A DNA stretch of 24,424 nucleotides from JBLMYQ01 sp050258375 (GTDB lineage: Bacteria > Bacillota > Clostridia > Acetivibrionales > UBA4821), in assembly GCA_050258375.1 (NCBI GenBank), contig JBLMYQ010000067.1:1-24424 (forward strand). The letters run 5' to 3'. This document shows positions 1 through 8,019 of this stretch, piece after piece (position 1 is the first letter of the stretch; each line of letters begins with the position of its first letter). The notes under the pieces are model-generated. The model was not told the DNA's origin, searched no databases, and saw only the letters and a program-made list of their open reading frames with translations. The position numbers and the translations under genes are program-made.

Positions 1-1322
1 CAACCTACCCCAAACAGTTCCTGAAGGTAGGGTGTGAGAAATCTTTATTGGCAAAGACGATAGAAAGATTCATGGAATTAGTACCTTCAAAAGATATTAT
101 TGTTGTCACAAACAGTGATTACTATTATCATGTCAAGGCTGAACTTGAAGAATGTAAAGCTCATGAGGCATATGTTTTAAATGAGCCTTTAGCGAAAAAC
201 ACTGCTCCGGCAGCTGTTTTAGCAGCACGGTATTGTATTGATGAAATCGGATGCAGCTTAAATGAGGTTTTGTTTATAGCTCCTGCAGACCATATAATTG
301 AGCCTCAGAGCAAGTTTGCTGATGATATGAAAAAAATTCTCGGCTTTGCAAAGAAGGATAAGATTTTTACATTAGGAATAAAGCCAAATAAGCCGGAAAC
401 GGGATATGGATACATAAAGTCTGGAGAGGTATGGGAAATAGGTTGTCAAATAGAAAAATTTGTTGAAAAACCAAATCAAAAGAATGCCCAAAAGTATTTT
501 GAAAGTGGAAATTATTATTGGAATTCGGGTATGTACATTTTTAATATAAATACTTTCTTTAAGGAGTTAAATGACTATCAACCTGATATTTATAATTTGG
601 CCATAAGCAATTCTTATTCTGAATTGCTTGATAAGTTCAGCGAAATGCCTAATATTTCACTTGATTATGCCATAGCTGAAAAGTCAAAAGAAGTTGTTAT
701 GGTACCGATAGAGCTGGACTGGAACGATATAGGTTCCTGGGATGCAATATATGAAGTAATGAATAAGGATGAGAATGGAAATGTTAAAAGTGGAGATTGT
801 TTGACGCTTAATTGCTCAAACTCACTTATTATGGGAAATGAGCGTTTGGTAATTGGAATAGGCATGGAAGATGCAATTATAGTCGAAACTGATGATGTAA
901 TAGTTGTTGCAAAAAAAGGTGAATCCCAAAAGGTAAAGGATATAGTAGAGGAAATAAGAGAAAAGGGACGAAAGGAAGCTGATGAACACACAATAGGATA
1001 CAGACCATGGGGAAATTATAAGATAATTGTGCAGGGAATTGGATATAAGGTGAAGAAGATAACAGTTTTGCCGGGTGAGAGTATAAGCCTTCAAATGCAT
1101 CAGCATAGAAGTGAGCACTGGATTGTAATAAAGGGAATTGCCAAAGTAACTATTAATGATGAGGATAGACTTGTCAGAGAGAATGAAAGTATATATATAA
1201 ATAAATGTACCAGGCATCGTCTCGAAAATCCCGGAAAGCTTCCGCTAGAGATAATTGAAGTTCAAAATGGCAGTTATATAAGTGAGGATGATATTATCAG
1301 ATTTGAAGAGGTTTGTGACTGA
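1..1322 (+). CDS. manC: Mannose-1-phosphate guanylyltransferase / type II mannose-6-phosphate isomerase (5' end outside window)
   Basis: The enzyme makes GDP-mannose from mannose-1-phosphate and GTP in the cytoplasm, the precursor for GDP-fucose made by gmd and fcl in this window. The reading frame is open to the left edge (first full codon at base 3) and begins TYPKQFLKVG, the family's conserved segment just after the nucleotide-binding loop GGxGTRLWPLSR, which must lie upstream of the window. A TTG at base 48 is therefore not the start. Further family marks are APADHII, KPETGYGYI, VEKPN, WNSGMYIF and DWNDIGSWDA. From YRPWGNY onward (about base 1000) the C-terminal cupin domain of type II phosphomannose isomerases follows, with LPGESISLQMHQHRSEHW as its metal-site region. 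manB follows after 26 bp. The assignment is firm; whether the isomerase activity is retained is inferred. Confidence 0.96.
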   Translation, partial: TYPKQFLKVGCEKSLLAKTIERFMELVPSKDIIVVTNSDYYYHVKAELEECKAHEAYVLNEPLAKNTAPAAVLAARYCIDEIGCSLNEVLFIAPADHIIEPQSKFADDMKKILGFAKKDKIFTLGIKPNKPETGYGYIKSGEVWEIGCQIEKFVEKPNQKNAQKYFESGNYYWNSGMYIFNINTFFKELNDYQPDIYNLAISNSYSELLDKFSEMPNISLDYAIAEKSKEVVMVPIELDWNDIGSWDAIYEVMNKDENGNVKSGDCLTLNCSNSLIMGNERLVIGIGMEDAIIVETDDVIVVAKKGESQKVKDIVEEIREKGRKEADEHTIGYRPWGNYKIIVQGIGYKVKKITVLPGESISLQMHQHRSEHWIVIKGIAKVTINDEDRLVRENESIYINKCTRHRLENPGKLPLEIIEVQNGSYISEDDIIRFEEVCD

Positions 1323-1348
1323 GAAAAATATTATGGGATAGGAAAGAA

Positions 1349-2713
1349 ATGCAGATAAATCAGGGAATATTCAGGGGATATGACATACGTGGAATAGCCG
1401 GAGAAGAGCTTACTCAATCAATAGCAGAAGCTATTGGCAAGGCTTTTGGGACTATTACCAAAAGAAGTGGCGCAAGCAATGCTGTTGTAGGATATGATAA
1501 CAGGATATCGTCATATCCGCTCAAAAAAGCTTTAATAAAAGGAATAACAGCTGCAGGGGTTAATGTTATAGATTGTGGGACAATAATAACACCTGCACTT
1601 TATTATGCAAGGATATATTATGGGACAAATGCAGGAGTTATGGTAACGGCAAGTCACAATCCCCCACAGTATAACGGATTTAAGCTTTGCTCTGCAAAAG
1701 GGGATATGATTTACGGAGAACAGCTTCAGCAGTTAAGAAGAATGATAGAAGAGGAAGATTTTGAGTGCGGAGAAGGGAAAATACAGGAAGGTGAAATAAG
1801 ACAGCATTACTTGGATATGATTGCAAGTAAAATAAGGCTTGGGGATAAGAGGCTGAAGGTAGTAGTTGACTGCGGTAATGGTACAGCCTCTTACTTTGCA
1901 AAAGACCTCATTGAAAAGATGGGATGTGAGGTTATACCTATATTTTGTGAATCAGACCCAGCATTTCCAAACCACTTTCCGGACCCTACAAGAAAAGAGA
2001 ATTTGGCTCAGCTGATAGAAACAGTAATTCAAAATAAAGCAAGCTTAGGCATTGCATATGACGGAGATGGAGACAGACTTGGCGTTGTAGATGACAAAGG
2101 AAATATCATATGGGGAGATTTGCTTATGATACTCTTTTGGAGAGAAATAATGCCCAGGCATCCAGGAGCTAAAGCGATAGTAGAGGTAAAATGCTCACAG
2201 GCACTTATTGATGAGATAGAGAAGCTGGGAGGAGAACCGATATTTTTTAAGACCGGACATTCTCTTATAAAAGCCAGAATGAAAGAATTAAAGGCTGTAT
2301 TTACAGGAGAGATGTCGGGCCATATGTTTTTTGCAGATGAATATTATGGTTACGATGATGCTGTTTATGCTGCAATGCGACTTCTTAGAATATTATCCCA
2401 CGCATACAGGCAGTTGTCAGAGCTTTTATCTGATATAAATAAATATTACTCTACTCCTGAGCTAAGAATATCTTCAAATGATATTGAAAAGTTTAAACAA
2501 GTGGAAAAAGCAAGAGCATATTTTAAGCAAAAGGGCATTAGCATGATTGAGGTAGATGGTGTAAGAGCTTTGTTTGACTTTGGATGGGGCTTGGTAAGAG
2601 CATCAAATACCAGTCCTGAAATTATTGTACGCTGTGAGGCGAAAAATCCAGATGCATTGGAAATAATAAAGCAAGAGGTAAAAAATGCTCTAGGTATAAC
2701 TAATTTAGAATAA
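1349..2713 (+). CDS. manB: Phosphomannomutase / phosphoglucomutase
   Basis: This 454-residue protein of the alpha-D-phosphohexomutase family interconverts mannose-6-phosphate and mannose-1-phosphate, supplying ManC. The four family signatures are present in order: RGYDIRGIAGEEL near the N-terminus, the catalytic phosphoserine loop TASHNPPQYNGFK (about residues 100-112), the magnesium loop YDGDGDRLG (about 237-245), and the sugar-binding loop GEMSGHMFF (about 324-332). The phosphate-binding C-terminal domain ends with VRASNTSPEIIVRCEAK. Its length is normal. The start at 1349 is preceded by AGGAAAG at a proper distance. It lies 26 bp behind manC and is clearly co-transcribed with it. The exact sugar preference cannot be read from sequence, but pairing with manC, gmd and fcl argues for mannose. 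Confidence 0.96.
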   Translation: MQINQGIFRGYDIRGIAGEELTQSIAEAIGKAFGTITKRSGASNAVVGYDNRISSYPLKKALIKGITAAGVNVIDCGTIITPALYYARIYYGTNAGVMVTASHNPPQYNGFKLCSAKGDMIYGEQLQQLRRMIEEEDFECGEGKIQEGEIRQHYLDMIASKIRLGDKRLKVVVDCGNGTASYFAKDLIEKMGCEVIPIFCESDPAFPNHFPDPTRKENLAQLIETVIQNKASLGIAYDGDGDRLGVVDDKGNIIWGDLLMILFWREIMPRHPGAKAIVEVKCSQALIDEIEKLGGEPIFFKTGHSLIKARMKELKAVFTGEMSGHMFFADEYYGYDDAVYAAMRLLRILSHAYRQLSELLSDINKYYSTPELRISSNDIEKFKQVEKARAYFKQKGISMIEVDGVRALFDFGWGLVRASNTSPEIIVRCEAKNPDALEIIKQEVKNALGITNLE

Positions 2714-2718
2714 TCATA

Positions 2719-2747
2719 TTGAAATTAGTAAAATAAAAATATAGAAT
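2719..2747 (+). promoter_or_regulatory. Probable sigma-A promoter for gmd
   Basis: TTGAAA at 2719-2724 and TAGAAT at 2742-2747 are separated by exactly 17 bp, each one base from the vegetative consensus. This lies in the 106-bp AT-rich gap between manB and gmd, with a predicted start near base 2754. It would give gmd and the export/transferase genes a promoter independent of manC-manB. The call rests on sequence match alone; AT-rich DNA gives chance matches. Confidence 0.5.
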
Positions 2748-2819
2748 AAGCACGGAATTTGTTTTAATTATTTTTAAAATGAAATTTAAATTATATATTT
2801 ACTATATGGAGAAGAATTA

Positions 2820-3860
2820 ATGAAAAGAGCGCTAATAACAGGAATAACAGGACAAGATGGCTCCTATTTGACAGAATTATTACTCAGCAAAGGGTATGAA
2901 GTGCATGGGATTATAAGGAGAGCTAGCAGCTTCAATACAAAGAGGATAGATCATTTATTTGAAAACCCTGAGATAGGTAATAAAAGCTTATTTCTTTATC
3001 ATGGTGATTTAACTGATTCAAGTAATCTAAATCGGGTAATTGAGAAGGTTAAGCCGGATGAAATATATAATTTAGCGGCTCAGAGCCATGTTAAAGTATC
3101 CTTCGAAGTTCCGGAATATTCGGCTGAGGTTGATGCGATTGGGACCTTAAGGCTGCTTGATGCAATAAAGGAAAGCGGAATCAGGACAAGGTTCTATCAG
3201 GCTTCAACAAGTGAGCTGTATGGGGGCATGCCTGATACTGCTCCTCAAAATGAGAAGACACCTTTTCATCCCAGAAGCCCCTATGCAGCTGCAAAGCTTT
3301 ATGCATACTGGATTACAGTAAATTACAGGGAGGCCTATAATTTATTCGCTTGTAATGGTATATTATTCAACCATGAATCTCCGAGAAGGGGAGAAACATT
3401 TGTTACAAAAAAAATTACTAAAGCTGTAGCTAATATTATTATCGGTAAGCAGGAGAAACTGATTTTAGGAAACCTTGATGCTAAAAGGGACTGGGGCTTT
3501 GCAGGAGATTTTGTGGAAGCAATGTGGATGATGCTGCAGCAGGATAAGCCTGAAGATTATGTTATAGCCACAGGAGAAACCCATACTGTCAGGGAATTTG
3601 CAGAATTGGTATTTAGGTATGCCGGAATTGATATCGTATGGGAAGGTAAAGGTATTGAGGAAAAAGGTATATGCAGGAAGACAGGAAAAACATTGGTCGA
3701 GATAGATTCCAAGTATTTTAGACCAACAGAGGTTGAGTTTTTACTGGGCGATTCATCAAAGGCTAAGAAAAAACTAGGCTGGGAGCCTAAAGTAAAATTA
3801 AATGATTTGGTAAAGATGATGCTGGATAATGATATGCTTGAAGCGAAAAGCTTAAGGTAA
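2820..3860 (+). CDS. gmd: GDP-mannose 4,6-dehydratase
   Basis: This cytoplasmic short-chain dehydrogenase/reductase converts GDP-D-mannose to GDP-4-keto-6-deoxy-D-mannose, the substrate of Fcl encoded further along. The 346-residue protein has the usual length. The NAD(P) loop GITGQDGSYLTELL lies at residues 8-21, the catalytic STSELYG at 129-135 (T130, E132), the Y155-x3-K159 pair in SPYAAAK, and the family-specific NHESPRRGETFVTKKIT at about 184-200. The start has a GGAGAAG ribosome binding site a few bases upstream. wzm follows after 35 bp. The intermediate could also feed GDP-rhamnose or GDP-perosamine in other organisms, but the fcl gene here points to fucose. Confidence 0.97.
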   Translation: MKRALITGITGQDGSYLTELLLSKGYEVHGIIRRASSFNTKRIDHLFENPEIGNKSLFLYHGDLTDSSNLNRVIEKVKPDEIYNLAAQSHVKVSFEVPEYSAEVDAIGTLRLLDAIKESGIRTRFYQASTSELYGGMPDTAPQNEKTPFHPRSPYAAAKLYAYWITVNYREAYNLFACNGILFNHESPRRGETFVTKKITKAVANIIIGKQEKLILGNLDAKRDWGFAGDFVEAMWMMLQQDKPEDYVIATGETHTVREFAELVFRYAGIDIVWEGKGIEEKGICRKTGKTLVEIDSKYFRPTEVEFLLGDSSKAKKKLGWEPKVKLNDLVKMMLDNDMLEAKSLR

Positions 3861-3895
3861 TAATAAATTTCACAAGCTTAGGATGTGCTAATCGG

Positions 3896-4723
3896 ATGAA
3901 TGAACAATATACAATAAACATTGAAGCTGGAAAATCAGGTAAACAATACTGGCGTGATTTATGGCAGTACAGAGAGCTGCTTTATTTTTTAGCATGGCGT
4001 GATATTCTGGTAAGGTATAAGCAAACGGCTATTGGTATAGCATGGAGTGTTTTAAGACCATTACTGACAATGGTTGTATTTTCTATCGTTTTTGGTAAGC
4101 TGGCTAAGCTTCCATCAGGAGGAATCCCTTATCCGATATTGGTTTTTGCGGCTATGCTGCCATGGCAGTTTTTCGCCAATTCGATTAGTGAGAGCAGTAA
4201 TTCGTTGATTGCAAATGCCAATATGCTGTCAAAGGTGTATTTCCCAAGAATTATCATACCGGTAAGTACGATAATTGTCACGCTGGTTGATTTGGCTATA
4301 TCCTTTATTATTCTTGCGATAATGATGGCTTTGTATGGATTCGTACCAATATGGAGAATTTTTTTCCTGCCATTGTTTGTAGGTTTGGCAATGCTTGCAG
4401 CCTTGGGGCTCGGGTTATGGCTTGCAGCACTTAATGTGAAATATCGTGATTTTAGATATGTAGTTCCTTTTATTGTACAGATTGGTCTTTATATCTCGCC
4501 GGTAGGATTTAGCAGTGAAATTGTTCCAGAACAATGGAGATTGCTCTATTCTATGAATCCGATGGTAGGGGTAATTGAGGGCTTCAGATGGGCAGTGCTT
4601 GGCAAAACTATTCACCTTTATTGGCCAGGCTTTTGGCTTTCTGTAAGTATTACTACGGCAATTTTCCTGCTTGGGGTTTGGTACTTCCGTAAAACAGAAC
4701 GAACTTTTGCAGATATGATTTGA
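3896..4723 (+). CDS. wzm: ABC-2 type polysaccharide exporter, membrane subunit (Wzm-like)
   Basis: This is the permease of a two-gene ABC exporter that moves a finished, lipid-linked polysaccharide across the cytoplasmic membrane. The 275-residue protein has an N-terminal amphipathic stretch (WRDLWQYRELLYFLAWRDILVRYKQTAIG) typical of TagG/Wzm-type permeases, followed by about six hydrophobic segments. Family marks include LPWQFFANSISES and VYFPRIIIPVS in the middle, NVKYRDFRYVVPF, and the late segment MNPMVGVIEGFRWA. The upstream ribosome binding site is weak (AGGATG). The ATPase gene begins 7 bp after its stop. Whether the cargo is an S-layer glycan, a secondary cell wall polymer or another surface glycan cannot be read from the sequence. 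Confidence 0.93.
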   Translation: MNEQYTINIEAGKSGKQYWRDLWQYRELLYFLAWRDILVRYKQTAIGIAWSVLRPLLTMVVFSIVFGKLAKLPSGGIPYPILVFAAMLPWQFFANSISESSNSLIANANMLSKVYFPRIIIPVSTIIVTLVDLAISFIILAIMMALYGFVPIWRIFFLPLFVGLAMLAALGLGLWLAALNVKYRDFRYVVPFIVQIGLYISPVGFSSEIVPEQWRLLYSMNPMVGVIEGFRWAVLGKTIHLYWPGFWLSVSITTAIFLLGVWYFRKTERTFADMI

Positions 4724-4730
4724 GGTGCTT

Positions 4731-6020
4731 ATGAGTACTATTATTAAAGTTGAAAATCTAGGGAAGAAATATATAATCAGTCATCAGAGGAATCAACGTT
4801 ACGTTGCACTAAGAGATGTGATGACTGAGACTGCTAAGAAATTAGGCAGCCGGATTATTAACCCATTTTCAAAAGGAGTGCAAGCTCATGCAAGCTCAGA
4901 GGAATTTTGGGCTTTGAAAGATATATCCTTTGAAATTAATCAAGGAGATAGAGTTGGCATTATTGGACGTAATGGGGCTGGTAAATCAACATTACTAAAA
5001 TTACTAAGTCGGATAACAGAACCTACAACAGGCAGAATTTCTTTAAAAGGCAGAGTTGCTAGCTTATTGGAGGTTGGAACAGGATTTCATCCGGAGCTGA
5101 CAGGTAGAGAGAATATCTATCTTAATGGTGCGGTTTTGGGGATGACAAATGTTGAGATAAAAAAGAAATTTGACGAGATTGTTGAATTTGCAGAAGTAGA
5201 AAAGTTTCTTGATACGCCAGTAAAAAGGTATTCCTCAGGTATGTATATGAGGTTGGCTTTTGCAGTTGCAGCTCATCTGGAGCCGGAAATCCTTGTGGTA
5301 GATGAAGTTTTGGCTGTTGGGGATGCCCAGTTCCAGAAAAAGTGCTTGGGAAAGATGGAGGAAGTTGGGAAAGAAGGCAGGACAGTTCTGTTTGTAAGTC
5401 ATAATATGGGTGCTGTTCAACAGCTTTGTACAAGAGGAATATTGCTTGAGAAAGGCAAAATTAAAAGTATAAATAATAATGTAAGCTCAATAATTAAGGA
5501 ATATACTTTTGATTCTAGTTGTGATTTGGGAATGAGCTGCTGGACTAACTCTGGGAAAGAGTTTATTAATCCTTGGTTTAAGCCAATAAAAATGTCGATA
5601 ACGGATGAAAAAGGCGATATCATAAATTCATCGGTGAATAACAACTCGGATTTTTGGATTCAAATTGAGGGTGAAGTTGAGAAGTTAGATCCTGCCTTAA
5701 CAGTCGGATATGCAATTTATACTCAGGAAGGTACTTTGTTATATTGGTCATACCAGACGGATGGGGATGAAGAAAAATGGCCCAAATTAAAAAAAGGGTA
5801 TTGTATATTGAAAAGCCAAATACCAAAAAGATTTCTCAATGAAAGAACGTATAGGATTGAATTAATCGGAAGTTTGCATTGTAAGGAATGGTTATTTCAA
5901 CCAGAAGTTAATGCACCTTCAATTCTGTTAAGAATAGAAGGTGGATTAAGTGATTCCCCACATTGGATGTTTAAAAGACCTGGTGCTGTGGCACCAGTAA
6001 TGGAGTGGGATGTGAAATAA
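4731..6020 (+). CDS. wzt: ABC polysaccharide exporter ATPase with C-terminal extension (Wzt-like)
   Basis: This ATPase powers Wzm. Counting from the ATG at 4731, Walker A is GRNGAGKS (79-86), the ABC signature is YSSGM (167-171), Walker B is ILVVDE (187-192) and the switch histidine is H224 in FVSHNM. The text GREN...NGAVLGM is typical of the polysaccharide-export subfamily. At 429 residues it is about 180 longer than a bare TagH-like ATPase domain. The extension from roughly residue 250 fits the size and place of the Wzt beta-sandwich that binds the modified non-reducing end of the cargo; that is inference from family knowledge. I chose ATG 4731 over an in-frame GTG at 4725 because the GAGGTG ribosome binding site overlaps the latter. 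It follows wzm directly. Confidence 0.93.
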   Translation: MSTIIKVENLGKKYIISHQRNQRYVALRDVMTETAKKLGSRIINPFSKGVQAHASSEEFWALKDISFEINQGDRVGIIGRNGAGKSTLLKLLSRITEPTTGRISLKGRVASLLEVGTGFHPELTGRENIYLNGAVLGMTNVEIKKKFDEIVEFAEVEKFLDTPVKRYSSGMYMRLAFAVAAHLEPEILVVDEVLAVGDAQFQKKCLGKMEEVGKEGRTVLFVSHNMGAVQQLCTRGILLEKGKIKSINNNVSSIIKEYTFDSSCDLGMSCWTNSGKEFINPWFKPIKMSITDEKGDIINSSVNNNSDFWIQIEGEVEKLDPALTVGYAIYTQEGTLLYWSYQTDGDEEKWPKLKKGYCILKSQIPKRFLNERTYRIELIGSLHCKEWLFQPEVNAPSILLRIEGGLSDSPHWMFKRPGAVAPVMEWDVK

Positions 6021-6153
6021 GCTATAGCTGGTAAGCATTAAGAATGATACTCCTAGTATGAAAATGTAGGCATAGACAATAGATATAGTGGTAAATAATT
6101 AGGAACGAAAAATAGAAAATATATTTTGCAACCTTAAATTTATGAGGGTAAAT

Positions 6154-7101
6154 ATGAATTGTTCAATATGTAATTCACAAAAATGTAATAGTTATCTTAA
6201 CTTATATGATGATAGATATGGATTTGAAGGCAACTTTCTGCTTTTTAAATGCAGCAATTGTAAGCATAAATTTTTAAATGCAAATTTCTCACCGGAACAA
6301 ATTACTCAATTATATACTAAATACTATCCAAGAGCTAATTTTGATATAGATAGATACCTGCCTTATAAAGAGGTCAAGGGGATTAAAGCTTGGTTAAATG
6401 GAGAATATAGTTCAGCTTTTCGGTGGGTACCTCAAAATGTTAGTATTCTAGATATAGGTTGTGGGTTTGGGGAATCTTTAGGTTATCATCATTCTCGAGG
6501 TTGTGATGCCTATGGTATAGAAGCAGACGAAAATATACTTAAGGTTGCTGAAAGGTTTGGTTATAATATAAAAGTTGGTGTGTTTGAGGCAGAACAGTAT
6601 GAAACAGATTTCTTCGATTATGTAACTTTGGATCAGGTTATTGAACATGTTGCTAATCCGGTGGAATTTTTAAAAGATATAGCGACTGTACTCAAACCAG
6701 GAGGAGTTGTAATAATAAGTACACCAAATTCTGAAGGATGGGGAGCGAGAATATTCGGTAAGTATTGGATTAATTGGCATACTCCTTATCATATTCAATT
6801 TTTCTCAATAATATCTATTGAAAATGTAGCCAAACAGGCTGGACTGTCTTTAGAAAAAGTAAAAACAATTACAAATTCCGAGTGGCTTTTTTATCAATGG
6901 ATTCATTTATTAACCCGACCAAACGAAGGACAACCGTCTGCTTTTTGGACCTATAGTAAAAAATTAAGTTTAAAGAAAAAAATTATAATTAAATTTTTTT
7001 CCTTAATTCATAAGACGAAAGTCAATCATCTGATTACAAGGTTATTTGATGCTTTTGGTATTGGTGATAATTATTTATTTATGCTGAGGAAAAAAGGATG
7101 A
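6154..7101 (+). CDS. SAM-dependent methyltransferase with N-terminal zinc-ribbon-like cysteines
   Basis: This 315-residue protein is a class I SAM methyltransferase of the type common in surface-polysaccharide clusters. Two CxxC pairs (C3/C6 and C33/C36, with an extra C11) suggest a small zinc-binding module at the N-terminus. The SAM motif ILDIGCGFGES lies at about 98-108, DYVTLDQVIEHV is the motif II region, and LKPGGVVIISTPN is followed by a segment containing WHTPYHIQFFS. The start at 6154 is preferred over ATG 6142, because GAGGG at 6144-6148 sits 5 bases before it and nothing resembling a ribosome binding site precedes 6142. The next gene overlaps by ATGA. The acceptor is unknown: it could methylate a nucleotide sugar, the growing glycan or its end. 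Confidence 0.88.
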   Translation: MNCSICNSQKCNSYLNLYDDRYGFEGNFLLFKCSNCKHKFLNANFSPEQITQLYTKYYPRANFDIDRYLPYKEVKGIKAWLNGEYSSAFRWVPQNVSILDIGCGFGESLGYHHSRGCDAYGIEADENILKVAERFGYNIKVGVFEAEQYETDFFDYVTLDQVIEHVANPVEFLKDIATVLKPGGVVIISTPNSEGWGARIFGKYWINWHTPYHIQFFSIISIENVAKQAGLSLEKVKTITNSEWLFYQWIHLLTRPNEGQPSAFWTYSKKLSLKKKIIIKFFSLIHKTKVNHLITRLFDAFGIGDNYLFMLRKKG

Positions 7102-7937
7102 ACAAAATTTATATTTTGCTTCCGGTACATAATAGAAAGGATATAACAAAAGAATTTATCTTTTGTTTAAAAGCACAATCATATCAAAATTATCACTTGG
7201 TTTTGATTAATGATGGATCGACTGACGCAACTGAGGAAATGGTTAGAGAAAATATTGAATTTCTTACCGTGTTAAAAGGGAAAGGCAATTGGTGGTGGGC
7301 AGGTTCGTTACAAGAAGGTTATAAGTGGCTGAAATCTTTAAGTATACCTCGAGATGATGTGGTTCTAATTATAAATGATGATACAGTGTTTGAAACTGAT
7401 TTCTTAGAAACGGCTATGGATTTAATAAATGATATGAAAAATACTTTGCTTTTAGCATACTGCTATAGCAAACAAACCAAGCAATTAATTGATTCAGGGG
7501 TATATGCAGATTGGCAACATCTTAAATTTGAACAAGCGTCAGCTGTAGATAAAATTAACTGTTTATCTACAAGAGGACTGTTTTTGCATATTGAGGATTT
7601 CTTTATGATTGGTGGGTTTTATCCCAGAATATTACCTCATTATGCATCAGACTATGAATTTACTATACGGGCTTCACGTAAAGGTATGAGTCTTATTACA
7701 GTTCCGGAACTTAAACTTTGGGTAGATGAAGTGGCAACAGGGTATCACTTCGTAAATGCAGATTCTTTTATGACTTTTATTAAAAAGTATTTTTCTAAAA
7801 AATCAGTACAAAACCCATTAGTGTGGACTGTATTTATAGCATTAGCTTGTCCTTGGAGATGGAAGTTGCAAAATTGGTTTCGAGTTTGGATGAGAACTGG
7901 AAAAACAATAGTTAAATATTTTTTAAAAAAATCTTAA
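7098..7937 (+). CDS. Glycosyltransferase family 2
   Basis: This 279-residue GT-A fold enzyme probably adds one sugar from an activated nucleotide donor to the cytoplasmic glycan chain. It begins directly with the fold (IYILLPVHNRKDITKEF), then has the nucleotide-binding INDGSTD at about 36-42 and a metal-binding region INDDTVFETDFL at about 91-102. GNWWWAGSLQEGY is a striking tryptophan-rich stretch seen in one GT2 subgroup. The later RGLFLHIEDFFMIGGF and HYASDYEFTIRASRKG match the acceptor-side motif (E/D-D-x-E-like) region. Its ATG overlaps the preceding stop as ATGA, with AAGGA just ahead, so it is translationally coupled. Donor and acceptor cannot be predicted. Confidence 0.9.
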   Translation: MNKIYILLPVHNRKDITKEFIFCLKAQSYQNYHLVLINDGSTDATEEMVRENIEFLTVLKGKGNWWWAGSLQEGYKWLKSLSIPRDDVVLIINDDTVFETDFLETAMDLINDMKNTLLLAYCYSKQTKQLIDSGVYADWQHLKFEQASAVDKINCLSTRGLFLHIEDFFMIGGFYPRILPHYASDYEFTIRASRKGMSLITVPELKLWVDEVATGYHFVNADSFMTFIKKYFSKKSVQNPLVWTVFIALACPWRWKLQNWFRVWMRTGKTIVKYFLKKS

Positions 7938-8019
7938 ATTAGTAATTTGAAACAAATTCGTTGTCTTAGATGACATCAAAATATTAAGATAATACATTAA
8001 ATGCTAAGGTTGATGATAT

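Noticed and set aside
48..50. TTG at 48 as the start of manC
   Set aside because: The frame continues to the window edge and encodes conserved ManC sequence upstream of it.
822..1217. A 131-codon minus-strand frame inside manC
   Set aside because: manC motifs on the plus strand cover the whole stretch; the minus translation is low-complexity and has no sensible start context.
6114..6125. AAAATATATTTT palindrome upstream of the 6154 methyltransferase gene
   Set aside because: A 12-bp A/T-only palindrome is common by chance here and has no companion site.
7961..7990. TTGTCT...TAAGAT as a promoter before the CgeB-like gene
   Set aside because: Both boxes match poorly and the spacing is 18 bp; in such AT-rich DNA this is expected by chance.
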